A DNA stretch of 64,000 nucleotides from Arabidopsis thaliana (GCF_000001735.4 NC_003076.8:14697835-14761834), one strand, 5' to 3'. Positions 35,040 through 47,366 are shown, numbered from the stretch's first letter. Made by a program: numbers and translations. Notes: generated by a model not told the origin, from the letters alone.

Positions 35040-35430
35040 GAAAGAAAGAGGGTTAATTTGGTTGACAGTTAGTTTTATCCTACTGGACCGACCATACTGG
35101 TTATACTTCTCTTCACACTATATCTCTACTATTCTTCCTATGTAACAACAACAAAAACAACTAATCAGATTAACACAGAGTTCCTAAACTAAATATTGCA
35201 CAAGTTAAAGCGTCTAGAGCAGGAATGAAAGTTATACATACACAGTGTATGATACACTTGTTCAGATGTTGATTATCTGGTCAAGTCTTGAAGAACTTAA
35301 TTCTGTCCCAGGAGTTTTGTGAATGGGTTTCTTCGATCTCCTGTTTACCAATTGCAAGTTAAACATTCCCGGTTTGCAAAAATAGAATCTTGAGTGTTTA
35401 AGCACCGAGTTCTGAGAATGCAACTGTGAA
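35040..35430 (+). repeat. Local spacer repeat, copy A
   Basis: Shares 'gcgtctagagcagg', 'aatgaaagttatac', 'tgttcagatgttgatt', 'tgtcccaggagttttgtg' and 'aagcaccgagttctgagaat' with the next copy (35450-35830) and with inverted copies at 59000-59260 and 62000-62230. No coding content was found. Confidence 0.8.
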
Positions 35431-35449
35431 CACTACAAAATTTACGAGG

Positions 35450-35830
35450 TTTGAACATACAACTAATCAGATAAACAAATGTTATAAAGCATGCAAGAAA
35501 CAAAGAGTTCATAACCTATATTGCACAAGTCGTTAAAGTGTCTAGAGCAGGGAATGAAAGTTATACAACATACTTGTTCAGATGTTGATTCTCTGGTCAG
35601 ATGCCCTGTTTTTTATGACGGATGACTCGCTCATTATAATAGTCTTCTCCTAGCACTTCTGTCCCAGGAGTTTTGTGTATGGGTTCTTCAATCTCCTGTT
35701 TAACAAGTTAAAACATTCCTGATCAGAATTTGCATAAATAGAATCTTCAGTGTTTAAGCACCGAGTTCTGAGAATGCAACTGTTAACAGTCACTTCCATA
35801 TAGATCCAATGAGCTTGAACTATTTACAAG
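35450..35830 (+). repeat. Local spacer repeat, copy B
   Basis: Tandem neighbour of copy A with an extra stretch, 'tatgacggatgact', that reappears as the reverse complement at about 59085. This copy pairs with both inverted copies near 59 and 62 kb. Confidence 0.8.
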
Positions 35831-36042
35831 CTAATTAAAAACAGTACATGTCTCATGATATGTCCCTATAGGTTCAACAAAGTACCATATACCATATGAA
35901 GTATATGATAATCTCATGATATGTCTCTTACGTGTTAGAAAGTGTCTATATTCATTCAATGGTAAAAATTCATCAATGTATAGAGAAAGAACTAAAACTC
36001 TTTTCTCATATTTCTCAATACAAATACATATTTTCTGCCGCC

Positions 36043-36687
36043 ATGAATACCAATAGATCAATGAAAGTTAAAGCAAAAGCAATATTTCGACCTCAACATA
36101 AAGGGTTCGTTAACACTATCTACGCCAATCTATATAACGAGACCAAAGAGTTTCTTGAAGATCAAAACGGTGCGATAACACTTTTGAGATCGTACCGTGG
36201 TCCACACGTTTCTCCAATCAAATTGAAACCACATTGCTTCTCTCCACTTTACATCTCTCATCTCCTTCAACAATCCATCTCCCATACTCGGTTTTGTCAA
36301 GATTTGGGTGAAAAGATTGCTCATAATTGTGCTTATCTCAGCGGATTGCCTTTAATTTTTGAAATGTTCGTCGTCGTAGAGTTGACCCAAGAAGTTCTAA
36401 TTACGTTGCCCTCTGCCTCTGTTGCTGTCCCGTCAAAAGCTGCTTCGAGTGATGTGTTACAAAGACTGGTGGAAGAACAGAAGGTAGAGTCAATTGATTT
36501 GGAAGAAGAGAAGAAGACATGTTCGATTTGTATGGAGAACTTGAATTCGGAATCATCATCGGAAAACATCATTAGTTGTTTACATTTGTTTCATCAAAGT
36601 TGCATCTTTGAGTCGGAGAGTTCCGTTCGAGGAAATATCATGAAACCGTGTGAAGCCTTGAAGATTAGGTTACGTTACGGTTTTTAG
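36043..36687 (+). pseudogene. RING-H2 gene with a truncated finger (AT5G37220-like)
   Basis: From the ATG at 36043 the frame runs 214 codons, starting MNTNRSMKVKAKAIFRPQ, with the family N-terminal domain. The finger begins CSICMENLNSESSSENII and keeps CLHLFHQSCIFE. The expected W-L-x-R-x-x-S-C-P-L-C-R segment is then missing: about 36 bp are gone and the frame shifts, so the intended RRVPFEE tail (still visible in another frame) is replaced by SESSVRGNIMKPCEA. The last two zinc cysteines are therefore lost and an active RING is unlikely. It may still be transcribed, and a truncated finger could conceivably compete with its relatives, which is speculation. Confidence 0.8.
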
Positions 36688-37319
36688 ATGTTAAAGATTA
36701 GGTTAGGGTTTTTAGATATGAAATTTGTTTGATTTTTTTGTATGTATTTTGCATTTGATGTGTTTGTGTGAGAAATTGATCCACTTGACCGGAACAAACC
36801 GTAGCCAATTGTCAAACTATTTTGTTGGTTTCGGTTCCAATTTTCTTTTTTTGGTTAAATTCCGGTTATTAAACCATATCCAGTGGACCACTGGTTTTTA
36901 TGTTTTCCTTTTCTCGGACTACATTGGTTTCAAAAGAATGTGGAACGGTTTTGAGAGTTAACCAATACAGAGATATGTAATGTTCCCTGACTTCAGTTAA
37001 TTTAAAATAAAAATTAAATGAAAAACTTGAACGCGTTTTGTTAATCTAAATTTCCTTTTCAATCTTAAACTCGAGCGTTAATTGGTTGTGTCCTTTTTAT
37101 TGATTTACACTAAATTCATATTTTCCTTTTTTAAAATTCGACCAAATTAGTTATTTCCCTTTTTCGTCAACAAATCTTTTATGTTTTCCTTTTTTTTTAC
37201 TGAGTCGGCCAAACGTAAAACCTATCTCTCTATATATATTGATCTCTTCTCTTTGATTTCACAATCTTATCTCTTCATATCAAAAGTTAGGGTTTGAATC
37301 TTCTTCTTCCTCTTCCACC
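36688..37319. other. Intergenic and promoter region of the RING gene at 37320
   Basis: Includes an open frame at 36725-36961 (reading NYFVGFGSNFLFLVKF) that recurs on the opposite strand at 61083-61290. That reflects the segmental duplication and is probably not a gene. The promoter has 'tctctctatatatattg' at about 37224-37240 and a 5' UTR with 'gttagggtttgaatc'. Both are conserved before the sister genes at 52511 and 60725. Confidence 0.65.
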
Positions 37320-37946
37320 ATGGATACATATAGTAATTGGGAGTCCGTAGAGATTACTACAACAGCAATGATCCTACCACAAGATCAAGGGTTTAGAAAC
37401 ACCGTGTTCGTCAATCTACACGATGTGGTCAACGAGTTAGCTGAAGATCAAAACGGTGTCGTAATATGTCTGGGAACGTTCGCGGCTCCACTTATGACTA
37501 AAATCGAATTGAAACCATCATGCCTCAGTTCACACCACATCTATCAAGACCTTGACAAGTTCATCACACATACTGAGTTTTGTCGATTGTTGAGCGAAAG
37601 GATCGTTTTGGATTGTGCTCATATTCCCCAACCTTTTAGCGTGTCCTTTTACGTGAGAGTGACAAGAGATGTTATGTTACCGTCTATTGTTGTTCGGTCG
37701 AGAGATATGTTTCAAAGATTGCTTGAGGAACAAACAATGGAATTGACTAATTTGGGAGATGAAGAAGAAACCACTTGTTCGATTTGTATGGAGGACTTTT
37801 CAGAGAGTCATGATGATAACATCATTCTGTTGCCTGACTGTTTCCATCTGTTCCATCAAAGTTGTATCTTTAAGTGGCTTAAGCGTCAGAGGTCGTGTCC
37901 TTTGTGTCGACGTGTACCGTACGAGGAAGATCTTGAAACAGAGTGA
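37320..37946 (+). CDS. RING-H2 finger protein, copy 1 of 3 (AT5G37230-like)
   Basis: Intronless gene of 208 codons starting MDTYSNWESVEITTTAMI. The N-terminal domain includes NTVFVNLHDVVNELAEDQNG and IELKPSCLSSHHIYQDLD. The RING-H2 finger (about residues 156-200) has CSIC, DCFHLFHQSC and CPLC ligands and is followed by RRVPYEEDLETE. It probably works as an E3 ubiquitin ligase in cytosol or nucleus; there is no membrane anchor. The gene ends about 295 bp before a relic of the RVE2 3' end on the opposite strand, repeating the convergent RING/RVE2 arrangement at 52.5-55.1 kb. Promoter and UTRs are nearly the same as in copies 2 and 3, so expression may overlap. Confidence 0.9.
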   Translation: MDTYSNWESVEITTTAMILPQDQGFRNTVFVNLHDVVNELAEDQNGVVICLGTFAAPLMTKIELKPSCLSSHHIYQDLDKFITHTEFCRLLSERIVLDCAHIPQPFSVSFYVRVTRDVMLPSIVVRSRDMFQRLLEEQTMELTNLGDEEETTCSICMEDFSESHDDNIILLPDCFHLFHQSCIFKWLKRQRSCPLCRRVPYEEDLETE

Positions 37947-38239
37947 AGCCGTCTCAGAGTCTTGAAGGTAGCCTTAGGGTTTATTATGCATTACTTTTTC
38001 TATGTTTCAGACATTTGCTTTTGATGAATTATTTGTATGCAATTGGTAACTTTTGGTACGAAACCTAATCTTTTTTGTTAATCCCGACTATGAATATGTA
38101 ACAACAATTTAGAGTTATCAAGAAGATTTGATTGATCAAATGAAAATGTAAGTATAAGGATCTCAATTTCTGAGTGGTTATATGGAAAGACACGAAACTT
38201 TGGAGTGATCTTACGAATCTAATCCAAAAAAACTTTCCC

Positions 38240-38390
38240 CAATTCTCTGACATTATACACATAATCTGAAGTTGAGATCAAAAGAGTTACACAACTGACT
38301 TTACACAAAACAAACATCTCCCCACAAAGGATATGAGATTTTCACATTGTCAATGTTTTCTTCCACCTTTACTCTCTTTTTGTAAGTCAC
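38240..38390 (-). pseudogene. RVE2 3'-end relic 1
   Basis: The minus strand reads [14 protein letters not shown] followed by SYPLWG, matching the last codons of RVE2 (53510-53585), with the stop codon changed. The 3' flank ('actttggagtgatcttacga') is also shared. Homology ends abruptly at about 38387, where the inverted-repeat-flanked array begins. It is a by-product of segmental duplication. Confidence 0.85.
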
Positions 38391-38417
38391 CATATATTTG
38401 TTCTGAAACTTGCAAAT

Positions 38418-38553
38418 GAATTTCAGACACTAAATCAAACAAAAGCAATGTCCAGAATAAATCCAGTCTTTCACTGACCTTTCCACGACAAAACGGCAGA
38501 GAAAAGTCCTACATTGCTACCAACTCCGAGAACTAGGGAGAATGCAGTGCAAC
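38418..38553 (+). repeat. Inverted flank of the 38-48 kb array, left
   Basis: 136 bp that match the reverse complement of 47978-48115 with about four differences, including 'tttcagacactaaatcaaac' and 'ttccacgacaaaacggcag'. The two copies face each other across about 9.4 kb. Confidence 0.9.
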
Positions 38554-38559
38554 ATTCCA

Positions 38560-40990
38560 CAACCAAAAGTAAGCTTGTACCAATGGAGTTTAATAATCCA
38601 AAACCAAAAGTAAGCATGTAACCAAAAGTAAGCTGGGACACCAACATGCAAATAACGTTAGTTCAGGTAACTACGACACTTACAAAACCTTTAGTTGGAC
38701 AACACATCCATACGCTGCCATAACTTGTCTATATGGTACTGCATAAACAATAAGCCTTGGATCAGAGAATATTCAACAAATTTCGGATGATTTCGATGCG
38801 AAAGCAATGCAAATGAAAAACTCGGTGTGTGAAGCAAAATGATCGGCTTTCAAAACGCAAAACATAGACAGATGGTTCATATAAAAATTCAAAAGAGGAT
38901 TGTAATACCAGGTCATGATGAGCTGTATCAAGACACGCATACCTTCAACTCATTTGCAAAAGTATGGACTGATCCGATACTGAAGACGCCACTTAAATTG
39001 GAGATCCAATGTCTAGCACCACTCTTCCATTCTAGAGTAGATAAACTTACACTCCATCAATTCTTATTGCAGAAGCAATGGTCTCTCCTTCAGACTGACC
39101 AGGAGTTCATTGAGACCCACTCACACTTATTTCTCTACAATAGGAAGCATACTAGTCTACGTTACTCTCACGAAATAAGACAACAATGTCTCCACTCTCT
39201 ACATATCATATTAAGAAATTGGATATATTGAGTAACATGCAAATCAAAGGAGCATCAGGCACTACTCGCCGCAACTTTAGTGACGGTTATTAGCCTCTTC
39301 AAACACATCTACAAAAGTTTGAACGAAAAATTTACAACTCGAAAGCTTAAAATAAATTTCCACAAAAGAATTTTTAAGTTTAGACAAGAAAAGAACAGTT
39401 CCAATTTGTACAACACCTTCAAATGAGGACTCTTAAAAAGCCTTTAAGAAAATTTTGAAACTGAGGTCTTAACCACTCTCTTTGGAGCTGCAGTCCCCTA
39501 GTGAACAGAATATAAAGAAGATTAAGTAGAGCAAGAAAAACAAGAAATAAAAAATTAAGACAGTCCACACACATGTACCCTTTGAAGTCTGAAAAAAGAA
39601 ATAACACAGTTTGATTCAGTTAATAAGATATGTTAGTTAGAGAAAGCAGAAGCAGCTTAAAGGAATTCTTAACTACCTGAACCAACATACTTGTGTAAAG
39701 CTCCCAACAGTTTGATTGCAAGATTTCAGGTGTCATCAGTAACATCCTTACAAAAATCTATCAAATCATGTCCCATGGATAGAAAAAGCTCTTTTGTCGT
39801 AACGAAATTAACTGCACTGCAGTTTAACAAACATGGATATCAGGGGCTGGAAATTTCTAAGTAGAAAAAATTTCAAAACCGTAAGTTTCAAAAGTTAGAC
39901 ACCAAAGTCATCAACTGGTGAACAATCCATAACAAGCATTCACTAAAAACCTTGGGATTCCTTGTGCTCTTTCATGTTTTTCAAAGCTACAAACAAGAGC
40001 CACAAATCATCATTTTGATCAGATTAATAAGAAAACTCAAAGAAAAGTTACTGAACCAGCTCATAACCTCTTGAAACCAAATCTAGGACCAACTGCTTCG
40101 TAGAATTCAGTAGGGTACTTCATAGCAAACAGCTCATAACCTCTTGAAACCAAATCTAGGACCAAACCTTAGGTGGTTCAACTTTCATTCCTTACAGATC
40201 CATCTTTTTTTGCCTCCACTAGTTTTCCCAGTCCCAACCTTCCTACTCACAGGCCTGGAAAAACATTTCTTATAAAAGATACCTGGTTTAAACTGAATAT
40301 ATTTTCAACCATCACAAATAAGAAAAATTGGTAAAAAGAGTTACCTCTTTCTGCAAGATGCCATTTACTATTGCAATCGGTATACATATGAAAAAGATTA
40401 TAGAAAAGATAGTAACAAAATTAAATTATTTTCTGTTTTTGTTTTGAGCTTCCTTTTGTGTGTGTTTGAATTTGTTACCATTGAGTGTTTTATATTATGT
40501 TTTTTGTTGTTGTGAACTTGACTTTGTATATGCGTGTTTTTTGTGTGTGTTTAACTTTGTGAATGCATGTTTTGTTTTGTGCTCTGTTTTTTTTGTTGTC
40601 TTTGAGTTTTTATTGCGTTTGAGTATTTTGTGTTCTGTTTTTGAGGTTGTGTGAGAGAGACAGAGACTCTACCTTAACCTTCGGGTTCTCTTGGCTACCC
40701 AATCGTCTCCCCAGTGAGTTGTCTCTATAGTATAAGAATCCATTCTCCTGAAACCGAAACATTTAATTAGCAACATTTTTGGCTTTCGCATGTACAGAAA
40801 ACGAGTATATATGCCTTATGGAAACTAGTTACATTATCATGCAACCAAAAAAGGTCTACCTTTCCAGCATCTCCTCAAATAAATCTAGAGAAAAGCGTAC
40901 ATTACATTACACCTCCTGTAAGTTAAAATTTAGCAATTTAAGAGCTCATTTCAAAAAGAAGACAAAGCCACGAAAACATAAAGTAAAAGC
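38560..40990 (-). pseudogene. Decayed multi-exon gene array, unit 3
   Basis: On the minus strand a series of exon-like blocks with splice signals recurs in units 1 and 2. Reading 5' to 3': MDSYTIETTHWGDDWVAKRT (about 40670-40745), NGILQKE with a GTAAC donor (40340), VGTGKTSGGKK (40220), KYPTEFYEAVGPRFGFKR (about 40075-40128), an 'aggggactgcagctccaaa' exon (39480), and blocks near 39300, 39130, 39060 and 38730. Stops interrupt several blocks. A short direct repeat, 'agctcataacctcttgaaac', occurs at 40059 and 40131. I do not recognise the parent protein family. Confidence 0.6.
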
Positions 40991-40999
40991 GAGAAATAG

Positions 41000-41754
41000 A
41001 GAATCAAATTAGCTCATGTGAATTACATAACTTGTCTATATGGTACTTCATAACCAACAAAATCTTTAAGTGGAATGCAAATGAAGGACCACTTAAAATG
41101 ATGAAGAACCACTTAAAATGAACTAATCACTAAAGTAAAACGAAAAATGTGAAAAAACTTAGAAAGAGGTAAGAACCAGTGATGAAGAGAGCAATCTTTC
41201 AAGTCTTTATTTCCATGCAGAGAGCTCAAGTTTCTGGTTTTACATGAGAACCTACTGTTTTCAATCTCTTTATGACCCATTTCTGCATTCTAAAAATGAA
41301 AAGATGAATAAGATATTAATACCACAAAGGTATGAAAGAAGGACATAGTCAAATTACATAAACGATTATAAGTGTACCTTGACACCTTTAGGTGATTCAA
41401 CTCTCATTCCATACAAATCCATCTTTATTTGCCTCCACTTGGTTTCCCAGTCTCAACCATCTTGCTTACAAGCTATAAATTGTCAGCTTTTTAAATGAAA
41501 TCTCGAGTCGCTAACTTTATAACTTAGTTGACCAGGGGTTGACGTTAGAGTCATAGTGGATTTAATATAAACAAGAAAAAGCCTGAAAACAAATTCCTTA
41601 TAAAGAGACTATGTTTTTTTTTTTTTCTTGGTTGTGTTTGATTATTTTGTGCATTCGTGTTTTGTTTTCTGGTTTTTGGTTGTGTTTAACTTTATGTAAG
41701 CGTGTTTGGTGCTCTGTTTTCTGTTGTGTTTGAGTGTTTTGTGTTTTGTTTAGG

Positions 41755-41815
<61 letters not shown>

Positions 41816-43655
41816 TCTACCTTAACTTTCGTTTTCTCTTGGCTACCCAATCGTCTCCCCAGCATAAAAATCCAATCCTCCTAAAACGGAAACAATGAAT
41901 TAGCAACAGTTTTGGCTTTTCCCATGTGTATAAAACCAGTACATGCTTAGTTATTTTGACGTAAGCACCAAATACATATTGTTACCACTAGCGACCAAAG
42001 TTTACCCTTTCAGTATTATCTCCTCAAATTAATCCAGAAACAAGCACCTCCTGTGACTTACAGTTGAGCAATTTAAAAGCTCATTTCAACAGGAAGACAT
42101 GAAGTAAAAGAGAGAAAACAGAGAATCAATTAGCATGTAGTCAAATTACAAGCATCCGGGGCATAGGGATACACTTCACTGGCCATCTTGCAAGACGTTA
42201 TCAAAGTGCTCCATGTTCAGAGCCTGCCAAGAGTTTTGATTGATATAAGATAGCTGTAAATAAATAATTTCAACTAAAATAACAAACCAACTACAGTAAA
42301 AAGAAAGCTTACTACATACTCTTAACTTCTCAATATCTTAACTTCTTTCCGCGTATAACTTTTCCTTAAATCTTCCCTGCTTGCACATCAACATGCAGAT
42401 GCAAGTTAGGTTAGGTACCTACGATACTTACAAAAGCTTGAGTTGGACAACACATCCATGCCTTGCCATAACTTGTCTATATAATACTTCATAAGCAGCA
42501 ACCTTGGATCGGAGAAATGATGCGAAACCAATGACTCGCATGCAAGTGAAGGACTCAGAATGTGAAGCAAAATATATGATCAAGACACTGCATGCCTACA
42601 AGCTCAATTAAAATGGAGATCCCATGTCTTGCACAACTCTTCAATTCCGTGTTCAATGAGCCTCCATTAATATGTAGATAACTGATATAAAGTGGAACTG
42701 TTAGCATTATAGAGTAGATAAACTTACCCTCCATCAATTTTTATTGCAGAAGCAATGATCTCTTCTTCATATTGACCAGGAGGCTGGCTATTAGGAACGT
42801 CTATTGAGACAAGCTTTCATTACATTACACTTGCTGTAAGTTACAGTTTAGCAATTTAAGAGCTCATTTCAACAAGAAGACAAAGCCACGAAAACATAAA
42901 GTAAAAGCGAGAAACAGAGAATCAATTAGCTCATGTGAATTCCATAACTTCATAACCAGCGAAACCTATAAGTGGAATGCAAATGAAGGACTTAGAATGT
43001 AAAGCAAAATGATCAGCTTGCACAACGCAAAACCTAGACGGATGGTTCATAAACAATTCAAAAGAGGATTGCTAATACCAGGCCATGGTGAGGTGTTTGT
43101 CAAGACATGACATCCCTTCACCTCATTTGCAAAAGTTATGTATTGATCTGATACTAAAGAAGCCACTTCGAATGGAAATCCAATGTCTCTCCTCAATACC
43201 ATGTTCAACGTCAAAAGGAGACTCAATTAATATGGAGATCATATCAAATTATCACTTTTAACACAAAACATTGACATCAAGTGGTACTGTCAGCATTCTA
43301 GAGTAGATAAACTAATTATCAGGTGGCTGGCGATTAAGAACGTCTATTGAGACCCAAATTACACTTATTTTCCCTACAATAGGAAGCATACTAGGCTACG
43401 TTAATCTCACAAAATAAGACAAAAATGTTTCCACATAAAGACGGTTTTGGTGACTTGCCAACATCTAATAAAAAAACTAGAAACATCCAGATAAGAACAA
43501 GAACAAGAATCAAACCGGAGACACAGTAATGCAAAACAAAATCTACACCGGAAACAAAGCAACACAAAAACATTATATCTTTGATTACCTGCCACCATGT
43601 CCTCCTCTACCGTCTATTTCTCTTTGCTAGCATCCCATGGATTTATTGGTCGAAA
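41000..43655 (-). pseudogene. Decayed multi-exon gene array, unit 2
   Basis: Repeats the same modules as units 1 and 3: the 5' block with SKMKGILIRDFRPINPWDAS (about 43620-43690), the 'ctacaataggaagcatact' block (43375), 'gaagcaatgatctcttctt' (42750), the 'catccggggcata' block (42155), the 'ttggctacccaatcgtctcc' block (41840), the MDLYGMRVESPKGVK exon (about 41380-41425) and the 'gagctcaagtttctgg' block (41225). Internal modules such as 'acttgtctatat.gtacttcataa' occur more than once (41031, 42472, 42945), which suggests slippage or unequal exchange. It is badly decayed, with no long open frame. Confidence 0.6.
41756..41812. repeat. Compound GT/GA microsatellite
   Basis: About 14 GT repeats followed directly by about 14 GA repeats. 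On the minus strand this is a CT/CA polypyrimidine tract inside the decayed array. The equivalent site near 45548-45583 is shorter. Confidence 0.9.
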
Positions 43656-43859
43656 ATCACGAATCAGAATCCCCTTCATCTTCGAGTCTCGGAATCTGCA
43701 ATTCAAAAGATTTTTTGTTACTATCCAACAGTCATACACAGAAATGGTGTATATATAACAATAAATATTCCTGACTAATTTTGGAATAAAAAATCTAAAA
43801 TAACAGAGAATTATAGAAAAGATCCATCCAGCCTCTTCGAAAGTTTTCTTTACAGCTTC

Positions 43860-46800
43860 AGTTGACTTCAAACGCATCTACATAAGTTTGAGAGACTCAA
43901 TATCAACTCTAAAGCTTCAAATAAATTTCCACAAAAGAAAATTTCCAATTTGTACATCACCTTCGAAGGATGACTCTTAAAGCCTTTAAGAAGATTTGAA
44001 ACTATCGTCTTAACAACTCTGTTTGGAGCTGCAGTCCCCTGATGAACTGAATATATAAACAGAATATAAGTATAGTGAAAAAGAAAAATTCCAAAAATTA
44101 AAATAAACCCTCTAAAGTCTGCAAACAGAAATTTTTTTAATTCAGTTCTTAAGATATGTTCTTCTAACAAAACAAGTTAGACAAATCAACTTAAAGGAAT
44201 TCTTCTCCACCTGAACCAAAACTTGTATAAAGCACCCAAAAGTTTGACTGTATCATTTTTGGTCGTTACAAAAATCTAGTCAAATGGACATAACAAACTA
44301 TTTGTCGTAATGAAAATAACTTAGACACTGAACTGCAGTATAAACAGGGAAATCAGAGGTTGGAAAGTTCTAAGTAGGGAAAAAATCAGAACCTTAAGCT
44401 TCTGTCCATTCGGGATTCATGACGAAACCATCCATAACAAGCCTTCACTAAGAACCTTCAGATTCTTGAACTCTTTCAGTTTTTTTCAAAAGTTACAAAC
44501 AAAAGCCATGAATCAGCATTGTGTTCAGATTAATATGAAAGGTCAAAGACCAAGACATACCTTCTTGAAAACAAATCCAGCACCAACTGCTTCATAGAAT
44601 GCAGTAGGGCACTTCATAGGAGAGGCTCATGTCAACAAACCTAATGATAAAGAAAACAATAGTTGAGAATAAAAGAGTCTTCAATGCCGTCAACAAACCT
44701 TAAAGTTTTTCTTTCCATACCTCTAGAGCTCTAGTTTCTGATTTTACTAGAGAACCTACTATTTTTATCCTTTAAGACCCATCTACGTAGTCTAAAACAG
44801 AAAAGAAGAATAAGATATTTACACCACAAAGGTCTGTAGAGGATAGAGTCAAATTACATAACCATTTATAAGTATATTTCTATGTACCTTGACATCTTCA
44901 GGTTGTTCAACTTCCATTCCATATGGATCCATCTTTTTGCCTCCAATTGGTTTCCCAGTCCCAACCTCCTTGCTTGTAGGCTATAAAATGCCATCTTTAT
45001 AAAATAACTCTCCAGTCGCCCCCTTTATAATGTTGTTGATCAGGGGTTGACGTTCTAGTCTTAGTGGAATTAATAAAAAGAGAAGGCCTGAAAAATAGTT
45101 CCTTACAAAGATAACAAGATTGAAGATATTTTCAACCATCACAAATAAGAAAAAAATGTAAGAAAAGTTACCTCTTTCTGGAAGATTCCGTTTTCTGTAT
45201 TGCTTTCTCTTTCTTTTGTTCAGTTTCTTGTTTGAGTTCTTAGTATGTGACAATTCTTGAGTTCTTGTTTTTGTTTTGAGTTTTCCATTTTTGTGTGTTT
45301 GAATTTTGTTTTTGTTTTTTTTGTTTTAACTTGACTTTGTCTTTTGTGTGTGTTTGACTTTGTGTAAGCGTGTTTTGTGCTCTGTTTTTTGTTCTGTTTG
45401 AGTTTTTATTCCCTTTGAGTGTTTTGTGTTCTGTTTTTGTTGGTGTTGAGGTTGTGTGTGTAAGCGTGTTTTGTGCTCTGTTTTTTGTTGTGTTTGAGTT
45501 TTTATTCCCTTTGAGTGTTTTGTGTTCTGTTTTTGTTGGTGTTGAGGTTGTGTGTGTGTGTGTGTGTAAGAGAGAGCGAGAGACTCTACCTTATCCATCC
45601 TTTTCTCTTCTCCCCAATGATTTGTCTCTACAACACAAGAATCCATTTTCCTGAAACCGAAACCTTTCATTAGCAAACACTTTTGGCTATCCCATGTGCA
45701 AAAATTGAGTACATGCTTAATGGAAAAAATGCACTTGCTTAATTACATCATCCTAATACATATGTTAAACACTAGCGACCAAAGTTTACCTTTCCAGTAT
45801 CACCTCCTAAAATAAATCTAGAGAAAAGCTTACGTTACATTACACCTCTTGTAAGTTACGGGTTAGCAATTTAAGAGTTCATTTCAACAGGAAGATAAAG
45901 CCACGAAAACATGAAGTAAAAGAGAGAAGAAGAGAATCAATTAGCTCATGAATTCCAGAAAAAAAGGAAATCATACCACAATAATATGTAGTCAAAACGC
46001 GAGCATCCGGGGCATATACACTTCATTGGCCATCTTGCGAAACATCATCGAAGTGCTCCATATTCAGTAGCTGCCAAGAGTTTTGATTGTTATAAGAAAG
46101 CTGTAAATAAGTAAGTACAACCAAACGTAAGCTTGTACCAATGGGGTTTAATCCTCAATATCTCAATTCTTTCCGCATGTAAATTTCCATTGAACCGTCC
46201 CTGCTTACACACCAACAGGCAAAGAAAAGTTAGTTCAGGTACCTCTATCAATTTTTATTGCAGAAGCAATGATCTCTCCTTCGTATTGTCCATTAGGCTG
46301 GCTATTAGGAATGTCTATTGACTATTGAGACCCAAATCCCACTTATTTCTCTACAATATGAAGCATACGAGGCTACGTTAATCTCACAAAATAAGACAGC
46401 AATGTCTCAACATATCTGATTAAGAAATTGGATTAGTGTACCAGGCAAATAACATAGCAAATCAAGACGGTTTTCGTGACTTGCCAACAACTAATCACAA
46501 AACTCGAAACGATTTGTAACATAAGCATAAGAATCAAACATTATCGGTGATGCAGAACAAATCTAAACCAAAAACAGAGCAGCACAAAACCTTTCACGGT
46601 GAAGCTACGACCATCAAACTCTTTCCCGATCATCTCTTTCGATAGCATCCCATGAAAGATTTATTGTTCCCGAATCAGAACCCCCTTGATCTTCTAATTC
46701 TCGTGATCTGTCAAAACCAAAATCACAGAACTATCAAAGAGATGGTATCGATGAAATTACAAAATCGATTGACCTCTGGGTTCGATTAACATATCAATTG

Positions 46801-46990
46801 AGACCAATTTAGTAACAAAGGTGAGAGAATAATTATCGAATTAAGAAAACCTATCAATCTTGGAATCAGAATGATCGGAATTGCCTTGACGGAACCCTAA
46901 ATCGGAGAGTCGTGTAACTGACCTTAATCGCGAACGCTCTTTCTAGTGTTTGATCGTCGATTAAGGAGAATTTAGGGTTTGAGAAGAAGG
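43860..46990 (-). pseudogene. Decayed multi-exon gene array, unit 1 with 5' end
   Basis: The most complete unit. At 46920-46990 the minus strand has a promoter/5'-UTR-like sequence with 'aaaccctaaattctcc'. Exon-like blocks follow: SRELEDQGGSDSGTINLSWD (about 46620-46695), IDIPNSQPNGQYEGEIIASA (46250-46320), MEHFDDVSQDGQ (46035), MDSCVVETNHWGEEK (45640), NTENGIFQKE with GTAAC donor (45190), VGTGKPIGGKKMDPYGMEVE (44900-44975), MKCPTAFYEAVGAGFVFKK (44565-44615) and GTAAPNRVVKTIVSNLLKGF (about 43985-44040). Repeated conservation of these blocks and of adjacent splice-like sites across three units indicates descent from one spliced gene. I cannot name the family. An intact relative elsewhere in the genome is likely. 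Confidence 0.6.
45368..45560. repeat. 95-bp tandem duplication within the array
   Basis: Two nearly identical 95-bp units contain 'gcgtgttttgtgctctg', 'gagtttttattccctttgag' and 'tgttggtgttgaggttgtg'. The minus strand happens to stay open, giving a repetitive Gln/Lys/Thr-rich translation. The sister tracts at 40455-40650 and 41630-41760 do not conserve that frame. Confidence 0.85.
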
Positions 46991-46999
46991 AAAATGATC

Positions 47000-47366
47000 A
47001 GAGAGAGATTTGTTAACGTCTATTTTCTTCAAACGGTCATTTGCTAACGTTATATAGAGGAATTTGAAAAAGAAGAACCCAGGACAAAAGAACCGTTTAA
47101 ATAGATATTCAAATTCGAGCTTTGTACACGTCATAATTGTGAGCTGCAAAGACCTAAACCAGGATTTTAAAATTTTGGTTTAGTAAAGGCTTGAAATTTT
47201 GTTGGTTAAGACTAACCATGATGTAACAACCGTGATCTCATGAACAAATTAAGATTGGTTCGGTTTGGTCTAAAATGTGATATCAATTCTAAGTTCTAAC
47301 CCAAATGATTGGTAACCGGAATTAACGAGTCAAATGGGAAATTCAACTCGTGTTGACTTAGTTATT
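47000..47366. other. Upstream region of the array, nothing coding seen
   Basis: Likely promoter side of the decayed minus-strand gene. Open frames are short and lack recognisable motifs. Confidence 0.4.

Larger units (their letters stand above)
35640..38300 (+). repeat. Left arm of a large imperfect inverted repeat
   Basis: This 2.6-kb block recurs as the reverse complement at about 59760-62230. In order it matches the spacer repeat, 'tgtccctataggttcaacaa', the 36725-36961 segment, the RING gene at 37320-37946 and its 3' flank. The truncated RING gene at 36043-36687 is present only in this arm. The copies of the second RING gene encode proteins differing at about 13 of 208 positions. Confidence 0.85.

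Noticed and set aside
36725-36961. 78-codon frame FVGFGSNFLFLVKF..., also found at 61083-61379
   Set aside because: Conserved only because the whole segment is duplicated; hydrophobic low-complexity composition and no start context or motif.
45326-45676. 116-codon minus-strand frame with repeated Gln/Lys/Thr-rich segments
   Set aside because: The repetition comes from a 95-bp DNA tandem duplication, and the frame is not kept in the sister tracts at 40.5 and 41.7 kb.
38560-46990. Calling the array an active gene cluster
   Set aside because: Exon-like blocks are interrupted by stops and shuffled, and no frame spans even one unit; transcription cannot be judged from sequence alone.
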